A stretch of DNA of 64,000 bases, from the NCBI GenBank assembly GCA_019119775.1, contig DWWL01000044.1, positions 49,912-113,911 of the forward strand, read 5' to 3'. This DNA is from Candidatus Lachnoclostridium pullistercoris (GTDB lineage Bacteria; Bacillota; Clostridia; Lachnospirales; Lachnospiraceae). A program made the position numbers and the translations under genes. A model generated the notes under the pieces. That model had not been told where the DNA came from, ran no database searches, and worked only from the letters and a program-made list of their open reading frames with translations. Position 1 is the stretch's first letter. Each line of letters begins with the position of its first letter. Positions 36,657-43,500 of this stretch are shown here, piece by piece.

Positions 36657-37463
36657 TCACGGCTCCGCCGGCTCCTCCACCTTCGCCGCCACCACGAAAA
36701 ACCGCCCGTCTTTCTGGGTGTACTCGCAGGTTGTCAGGGTGATCAGCTGGCGGGGATACTCCGCCTCCACCCCCGTATCGTAAAACCGGCGGCCTTTCAA
36801 ATAGTTCATAAACCGCCCGTAATCCTCCTCCGTCTCCGCCAGGAGCATTTTCTTGAAATCATCGTCCAGCTCCGCGGCAGGCGCCTTAAAGGCCCCCAGC
36901 ACCTCGTAGGTCCCCAGTTCCTCCAGAGTATCAAAGTAAATGTAGGGGTGTTCCCGGCAGAATTCCTCGCTGTCGTAGGACTGGATCTGGGCAAACATGG
37001 AACCGTTCCTCATGTGGTGGCCATAGAGCAGAAGGTTGGGAGAACTTCCGTCCAGCCGGCAGTCCCCGTCCAGGAAAATCATTCCGTAGGAAGAGTAATT
37101 CTTCTCAAAATCCCGGTGAAAATAGTACTCCGGATCCTCCGGCGTGTGCATCACCGGATAGTCGATCTTTGTGTCCGGGATGCGGATCCAGCCGGCCATA
37201 TCGCTGTTTTCCCCGTGAAGAGCGCGGTACTGCCCGAGCCGGACCTCCGGGTCCTCGCCGGGAGTCTCCTCTGCCTCCTCCGTCCGTCCGGCGGCGTTTT
37301 CCTCAAGCGCCTCCTCCATAGCCTGATAAATGGCTTCCAGCCCTTCCTGTCCTTTTTTGTAATCCAGCTCTGTCTTTATGATCTTCCAGCCAAAAAATGC
37401 CGCCGCTCCCAGACAGAGAACGATCACGAGAGTCAGGAAATGGCCCGCAAATTTTTTCCACAT
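36657..37463 (-). CDS. srtB: Class B sortase
   Basis: A 268-residue membrane-anchored transpeptidase that cuts a sorting signal and links surface proteins to the wall. An N-terminal membrane helix lies at about residues 8-25, followed by an acidic linker (EAMEEALEENAAGRTEEAEETPGED). The catalytic domain has GWIRIPDTKIDYPVM near 90, the catalytic His in YGHHMRNGSMF near 145 and the Cys in TLTTCEYTQKDGRFFV near 245 with the downstream Arg. The upstream gene ends in IPKMGD plus a membrane helix and positive tail, so it is the likely client. AAGGAG precedes the ATG. Confidence 0.93.
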   Translation of the reverse strand: MWKKFAGHFLTLVIVLCLGAAAFFGWKIIKTELDYKKGQEGLEAIYQAMEEALEENAAGRTEEAEETPGEDPEVRLGQYRALHGENSDMAGWIRIPDTKIDYPVMHTPEDPEYYFHRDFEKNYSSYGMIFLDGDCRLDGSSPNLLLYGHHMRNGSMFAQIQSYDSEEFCREHPYIYFDTLEELGTYEVLGAFKAPAAELDDDFKKMLLAETEEDYGRFMNYLKGRRFYDTGVEAEYPRQLITLTTCEYTQKDGRFFVVAAKVEEPAEP

Positions 37464-37480
37464 ATTCGCACTCCTTCATA

Positions 37481-37525
37481 ATAAAGAATACAGCCCCGCA
37501 GGATTCTCCGCCTGCGGCGGGCCGC
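37481..37525 (-). repeat. Dispersed GC-rich intergenic repeat, copy B (3' portion)
   Basis: Read on the minus strand, GCGGCCCGCCGCAGGCGGAG and the following AATCCTGCGG match 15971-16010, and even the ATTCTTT after it is shared. It lies between the fibre operon terminator and sortase B. Confidence 0.7.
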
Positions 37526-37534
37526 AAAAACGGC

Positions 37535-37566
37535 AAAAAGCAGCGGTATCATGACCGCTGCTTTTT
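37535..37566 (-). terminator. Terminator of the fibre operon
   Basis: AAAAAGCAGCGG (37535-37546) and CCGCTGCTTTTT (37555-37566) pair perfectly with an 8-base loop, and five T end the minus-strand stem. It is 36 bases after the stop of the wall-anchored protein and separates it from sortase B. It can work in both directions. Confidence 0.85.
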
Positions 37567-37602
37567 ATGCGCATTACGGCGCATTGTTTTTTTGTTTGCT
37601 GC

Positions 37603-38484
37603 TCACTGGCTGGCCAGACGCTTTTTCGCGTAAACGGCTCCGCTCGCCACAAGAAGGGCAAGGGCAATGCCGAACACATATCCGCTGACGCCCGCGTCTC
37701 CCATCTTGGGAATGCTCGCCAGAGGTGTTTCCGGATCAGTGATCACAACGTTGGTGCTCTCTCCCGGCCCTAAGGGCACGTCGGAGTCTTCAATGAGCGT
37801 CACGCCGGGGCCGCCGTTCGGATCTCCTCCGCCGCTGGGACCGCCGCCGCTGCTGCCACCGCCGCCTCCGCTGGAAGGAGTGGTTCCCTCTACGCAGAAC
37901 ACCCAGTCCACAGCGTCGAATTTGTCCGCAAAGGAATTGTCAAATTCCGGCCCCGGGAGAATCAGCTCCACGGTGAGCGCTTTCTGACTCCCGGCTGCAA
38001 AGCTCCCCAGGCTGATGCCGTAATCTCCGGCCGTCATGGCCTCATATCCCTCTTCCGGATCATTTCCGTCGGCGCTGCCGCGGTAAAGGATCTCATCGCC
38101 CATCCTGAGAGTCATGGAAATCTGATCCAGGATGTCTCCGCGGAAGGCTTTCCCTTCCGCAGAAGCCTCGCTCGTCTCCCGATGAGCGGTGAGTCCATCC
38201 TCACTGTCAAACTGAGAATATGCTTTCAGGTAAATGGTCACTGCGCGGCCGCTCTGGTTGGAAACGGCGATCTCATTGGAGATCACGTCCCCAGGCATCA
38301 GATCCTTCATATTAGAGAAGAGATCCTTATCCTGGTATCCTACCACCACTTTCGTGGTGCCGGAAGCTCTGCCGCTGCCGTTTACGTCAACTGTATCCGC
38401 AGCGAGTGCAGTCGTGCTCCCCATGGCCAGTACAACCATCGCGCATAAGCCTGCCACAAGCCGTTTGATTTTATCTCTTTTCAT
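37603..38484 (-). CDS. Cell-wall-anchored TasA-fold-like surface protein
   Basis: A 293-residue exported protein. The ATG at 38484 begins a signal peptide ending near ALAADTV. The mature part carries a camelysin/TasA-like pattern (DLMPGDVISNEIAVSNQSGRAVTIYLKAYS), then a Ser/Gly-rich linker (GGGGGSSGGGPSGGGDPNGG). The end is a sortase signal: IPKMGDAG, a hydrophobic helix VFGIALALLVASGAVYA and a KKR tail. This pentapeptide resembles the IPKTG variants of LPXTG. As the only gene of the operon with a sorting signal, it may tether the fibre to the wall through sortase B. Confidence 0.85.
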   Translation of the reverse strand: MKRDKIKRLVAGLCAMVVLAMGSTTALAADTVDVNGSGRASGTTKVVVGYQDKDLFSNMKDLMPGDVISNEIAVSNQSGRAVTIYLKAYSQFDSEDGLTAHRETSEASAEGKAFRGDILDQISMTLRMGDEILYRGSADGNDPEEGYEAMTAGDYGISLGSFAAGSQKALTVELILPGPEFDNSFADKFDAVDWVFCVEGTTPSSGGGGGSSGGGPSGGGDPNGGPGVTLIEDSDVPLGPGESTNVVITDPETPLASIPKMGDAGVSGYVFGIALALLVASGAVYAKKRLASQ

Positions 38485-38552
38485 AGCATATAACCTTTCT
38501 CGCTGCAAATGATTGGGTTATTTGAGGGTGAATGAATGGGTGAGAAGGGGGA

Positions 38553-39209
38553 TTAGAGGGTTCCATCCTCTACAACTTCATCATCAGCTATTTCTTCAAC
38601 ATTCTCTTTTTCAATATCATAAGAAGTTATATCTTTGTCCTCAAAGGCACTCTTTACATCATTAAGATCCAATTTTCCATCCTTATCTACCAAATTATCG
38701 GCCTGAATTGCCTCAGCAATAAGCTGAACATTTATATTTTCAAGGTCCGTAGCATCTTCGTTGTTAAGATCTTCCGGAATTGTTAAACTTGTAATAAGAT
38801 TTGTAGTTTCGCCATCTGGATTTACAATGTATCTGTAATAATAGTATCCTGTGTCCTCATCAAATACCCAAAAATCATCTATATTTTCCCAAAATACTGG
38901 CTGAACAACTTGATCATTGTCATTAACGATCTTAGCTCTAATTACAGCTCTGTTTTTCCCTTCATTAACCACTTTCGCAGTTTTTTCTAAAGTTGCTCCG
39001 GGAGTAACAGGAGTATCTTTTCCAAATTCAATTCCAGGATTCTCTTCTGTGATTTTTTCCCCATTCTCAACCCATGCAATATCCACATTACCCGTGGTCA
39101 CTACGTTCGTTGCAGTCTCCGTATCGGTGAACCATGCAAGGGTTCCTCCAACTGCCAGGGTTCCTACCATTGCTACTGCTGCTGCGGTAAGGGCTACTTT
39201 CTTCTTCAT
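38553..39209 (-). CDS. SipW-dependent TasA/camelysin-like fibre subunit 2
   Basis: A 218-residue exported protein. The ATG at 39209 follows ATGGAGGAAATTGAT. The SipW-type signal peptide runs to GGTLAWFTDTETATN, with cleavage expected near LAWF as in TasA. The mature region has the typical PVTPGATLEKTAKVVNEGKNRAVIRAKI, and VIAEAIQADNL-type ends (here LIAEAIQADNL), shared with subunit 1. A Glu/Asp-rich C-terminus follows (DIEKENVEEIADDEVVEDGTL). It is AT-rich compared with the genes around it. The likely role is a fibre subunit of the cell surface. Confidence 0.85.
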   Translation of the reverse strand: MKKKVALTAAAVAMVGTLAVGGTLAWFTDTETATNVVTTGNVDIAWVENGEKITEENPGIEFGKDTPVTPGATLEKTAKVVNEGKNRAVIRAKIVNDNDQVVQPVFWENIDDFWVFDEDTGYYYYRYIVNPDGETTNLITSLTIPEDLNNEDATDLENINVQLIAEAIQADNLVDKDGKLDLNDVKSAFEDKDITSYDIEKENVEEIADDEVVEDGTL

Positions 39210-39339
39210 ATCAATTTCCTCCATATCTTTTTTAAAATTTTTATGTAAAATAATTTACATTCGTTTTGTGCCGGGACACTTTCCCGGAATAGTTCCGCCG
39301 GTTTCCCGGCCGTGCAGCAGAAAATTCTGCCTGCCTCTT

Positions 39340-40044
39340 CTACTCAGACTCACTGTCCTTTATCTTGTCAAATGCTGCCATCGCATAATAAGCGATAGAA
39401 TCAGTTGGATGGTCAATTGCTATATCACTCTTCTCCTCATCCGTCAGAATATTGTCTGCCTGTACTGCCTCGGAAGTAATCGGGATCGTCAGCATATCTT
39501 CTGTAATGTTTCCGGGAAGTGTCTTATTTCCAGATCCATCATCCCTATACAGCCCTTTATAGGTAATTTCTTTAATAAAGAGTGCCGTATCACCTGTATG
39601 CAATACCTGATTTAAATACCAGAAGCCGTCGTCTCCCTTGATCCAAGTTTTTCCGTCAGATATTATAGAGTCACCTTCTTTATATCCAGCCCACTCACCT
39701 GTTGTAATTTCACTCGGATCATTTCCATCCGGCAAAGTAATCATCGCCTGCGCCGTTTGTGACTCTCCAGTCCCATCTGTATACGTATAAGACACCGTCG
39801 GCACATCCACGCGAATTCTCACATAACAGTCAGACGTCCCATTTGCCGTCACACCGATATCGGATTTCGTCAAATCCTTCACCGTTTCATTTGTTTCAAT
39901 GGAAATTTCTCCAAAACGGATGGTGTTTACAACAGCCTCCACATCTGTGAAATAAGCAACTGTCCCCATGACCAGAACCGCCGCCGCGACTAAAGGCACC
40001 ATAATATGGATCGGTGATTTCAGCCATTTTTTACTTTTTTTCAT
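39340..40044 (-). CDS. SipW-dependent TasA/camelysin-like fibre subunit 1
   Basis: A 234-residue exported protein that starts inside the end of sipW (14-base overlap) with GAGGAGACAG before the ATG at 40044. The signal peptide helix IMVPLVAAAVLVMGTVA is followed by YFTDVEAVVNTIRFGEISIE, the normal TasA-type mature N-terminus. The late SEAVQADNILTDEEKSDI is shared with subunit 2. TasA-type subunits polymerise by inserting the N-terminal strand of one subunit into the next. It is probably the principal fibre protein, but that is inferred from position. Confidence 0.85.
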   Translation of the reverse strand: MKKSKKWLKSPIHIMVPLVAAAVLVMGTVAYFTDVEAVVNTIRFGEISIETNETVKDLTKSDIGVTANGTSDCYVRIRVDVPTVSYTYTDGTGESQTAQAMITLPDGNDPSEITTGEWAGYKEGDSIISDGKTWIKGDDGFWYLNQVLHTGDTALFIKEITYKGLYRDDGSGNKTLPGNITEDMLTIPITSEAVQADNILTDEEKSDIAIDHPTDSIAYYAMAAFDKIKDSESE

Positions 40045-40561
40045 CTGTCTCCTCACCTTCCTTTCCCGCGCTCTCCGGTTTGATGATCTCCGGTATCATC
40101 TGAAGAAGTATGAATACCACTACGTAGGCCGCTATGCTGAACATTCCCTTCGGCGTTCTCATGTACAAAGGCAGATAGCCGATAAATGGAATGGACATTC
40201 CGGCTTTTCCTATCATATTGTCAAATGAAACAGGAGCCATATCCGGATCCTCATTCGCGTCTCCTTTTGTTGTAAACTCTCTCGCCTCTTCATTGATTTC
40301 AATGACTCTGTGGGTCGCTATGGAACCATTTCCCAGATGAAATGTGATCGGATCTCCCGTCTGAATTTCTTCCGGGCTCACATGCTTGTCCACGATTACC
40401 ACGCTGCCAACATGGTAAAATGGCTCCATACTGCCGCTCATCACCGCGTAAATGTCATTTCCCATGATCTTGGGGACGATCATGGCCGCACCCACGGCCA
40501 CGACCGCCACAACCATAAGTATGGAAAGGAGATTGCAAATTCTTGTAATTATTTTAACCAT
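40031..40561 (-). CDS. sipW: Signal peptidase I of the SipW (ER-like) type
   Basis: A 176-residue membrane protease. An N-terminal helix (residues 10-32) precedes the catalytic Ser in MSGSMEPFYHVGSV near residue 43. The second catalytic residue is His in SIATHRVIEI near 83, where ordinary bacterial enzymes have Lys. The GDANEDPD motif is near 100, and a second helix lies at about 142-165. This Ser-His type cuts TasA and relatives in Bacillus. Its position between the adhesin and the two TasA-like genes fits that task exactly. Confidence 0.92.
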   Translation of the reverse strand: MVKIITRICNLLSILMVVAVVAVGAAMIVPKIMGNDIYAVMSGSMEPFYHVGSVVIVDKHVSPEEIQTGDPITFHLGNGSIATHRVIEINEEAREFTTKGDANEDPDMAPVSFDNMIGKAGMSIPFIGYLPLYMRTPKGMFSIAAYVVVFILLQMIPEIIKPESAGKEGEETDEKK

Positions 40562-40579
40562 GTCTGTCTCTCTTCTCCT

Positions 40580-43500
40580 TTACGCCGGCTGAATCATTTC
40601 GTCCCCATCATTGGGCTGCATCCGAATCTCTCCGGGAAGAAGGAACGCTCCCGCATTCATCTGAAGAGCGAGCTGAGGAGAGGAGTTGGGTAATGGCTTA
40701 GGAGCAGGATCGGCCGTAAATTTACCCTTATCAACCGTATTTACAACTGTGCTTACATCAGAGAAGTAGCCGTCAGTGGTTTTTTTGTTGGTGAAGGTGA
40801 CTTCTCCTTCATTTCCCGCTGGTACTGCAACAGTCTGCGGATTTTGGGTTTCTGCTAACTCATATCTTGCATTAGAGTCAATCTCTTCCACTGTGTATGT
40901 TCCTGCCGGGATATTCTCTAGAGTTGTTTTTCCTGCATGCGTACCTTTATCTACCTTAACAGTTGCATAGAAAACTTTGCCGTTTGAATCCGTAACCTTG
41001 AAAGTAAATACCGTGTCTTCCTTTGGAGCTTCTTTAGAAATCATTTTATTAATAGTGAGTTCTCCATAAAGATACTTATACTGGTTGGTATATACAATCT
41101 CGTCGTTTTGATCGCCTCCAGCAGCAAGATCCTTCGTTACAGTACACTCCCCAACATCTTTCTGAGGATACCCATTTACAGTAATTTTTTTCAGGTCAAC
41201 CTCATACGAATCATCCTTGATATCCTCATTAAATTCTTTCAGTTTTTCTTTTACCTCATAACCTGTAACAGACTGAGGAAGATTTGAAATAATCAGTTTC
41301 TCGCCGGCTTTCAGTTTAAAGCTGAGAGTATTATCTCGGTAATTCTCATCTGATACTGGTAATTTTCCTAAAGAGGTGCCATCTGCCTTTACAACAGTCG
41401 CATTAACACCTTTTTTTAAAAGCTCTTCTCCATCTTTAACTGTAAATTTAACCTCAAACGGATATTCAGCGTTTTGTATAAGTTCTTCTCCATCCACCTT
41501 CTTCTCAACCGTAATGGAATGATCGTAATAGTAATTGGTGAAGTAAATATCCTGTACTTTTTCTAAGTCGTCTATAACTACAGAAGTATCTGGTGTCTCC
41601 GTGCCGGATTTTCCAATCTTATAAGTAGTCTTCCACGCTCTCTGAGTATTTGTTTCTGTAATGCGGAACTCGTTTCTTGCATCATCTGGGTCGATCCAAA
41701 CCTCAGTGAATCCTCCATCCTTGATCTGAACATTATCGTTATTTCCATAGATTTTCCAACCGTCTTTTCCTTTCATCTCTACCTCAAAGGTAAACGGTGT
41801 GTTGGGATCCATCGTGTGCGTATTATCCACTACATCCTTATGAATAGTAATTTTAGAATACTGACTTATAGTGTTGGTATACCGGATATCCAGACCATTC
41901 GAGGAAATTTCCTGTACATTTGTGAGAACACCTTCCCCTGCAGAGTTATTTACTTTGAATTCTGTACCAGTAACTTTATAATGAGCCGCTAACTCTTCAT
42001 CACTTTCCAGAACCTGGCACTGCGCACCGATCGGAACAGAGAATGTCCTTTCTGCATCATTTCTACTCAGAGTAACTTTGTAAACGTATTCATAATCCTC
42101 TAACTGGTTAGGAATGTTACTATTTATTACCAGGTTTTCCGCATCTTTCATCGGTTTATCGAGGCCAATGTAAAAGTCAAAGGACCAATCTTCACCTTCA
42201 GCATAATCACCTTCTATCTCTTTGCTCAGATTCAACTCTGCATACTGCTGTACTGGGCGGATAACGGGTTTGGGGAAATCCATTTCTTCTCTTTCACCCT
42301 CTGGACCATATTCTAGTTCGGCCTTTCCATTGGAATAATATCCCTTAGAAGGATTTTGAGTAGAATGAGTACCGGTTCCAGACTCAGGTATATCAGGATA
42401 TTGGCTGGCATCTTCGTAGTAGTCGCCTGACGCTTTAACCGGGAAAGAGAGCGTTTCCGTGTTCTCTTCTCCTAATTGGTCTGCAACATACCAAGTGATT
42501 GTTCCATTATTTCCGTTTGTAGGCTGTACAAATTCTGCTATCACCTTGTCTGGATTGCCTGATAAATAATATTGGAGAACATTATTAACGTTTCTTACCT
42601 CTAACTCTGTGTCTCCAAGTTTTAACCGCGGACCTGTCAGATTGCCTTTCGTCACACCGTTATAAATGACAGCATGTTCGCTCAATTCATCTGTTACTAC
42701 CAGATTTTGAACCTTAACTTCAACCTCTGTAGATTCCTGAATTTCGTCGAAGGCTTCTTTCAAATCATCTGCATCTTTTGCTGCAAAATATTTTGTAATG
42801 CCATCTGAACCATTCCAGGATTGTCCTTTTCCAGATCCTTTTGGTTTTAACCAATCATCATTGCTGTTGGCGCTGTTGGCGTATGTACCATAGCTGATGG
42901 TGTATACCGGAACATCTGGATATTTATCTTTCAGCATACTCAGGGTAACTCGAGCAGCCTCGATTCCATAATCCCTGATTTTGTCAGGGTTCAAGTCATA
43001 ATATTCTAATATATAGTCGTCCGGCTGTCCAAAATATATGGTTTTATAATAGTCTGACCACCATTCACCTACATTAACTTTCTTAACAAATGAATTCGGA
43101 TCGCCATCTGTTATATAAACAACAACCTTTTGATGATCTTCATCTGCATCTGCTAAAGCATCTTTTGCTCCCAGAAAACCAGAAGCGCTGTGGGTGCTCA
43201 AATTAAACCTAATCTGATTTAAAGCCTCGCTTAATGAACCATCTTGCCCTAATGCATTTTCACCCAAAGTAATCCACTCTGGCGTTACAATTTTATAGTA
43301 TTGACCACTCCCGTTTTCATCATAATATGGCACATACTGCCGTATGTCATTTGTCTTACTGCTTCCGCCAAAAGCAACAATCTTCATTCGGCTCTGTCCA
43401 TTCGACTTTTCAGCCAAAGACTCTGCCAAATCTAAAATTGCTTCTTTTGCACCTTTCGCATAAGTCACCTTATGTGTTTGACCCCATTCATCTTTCTCTT

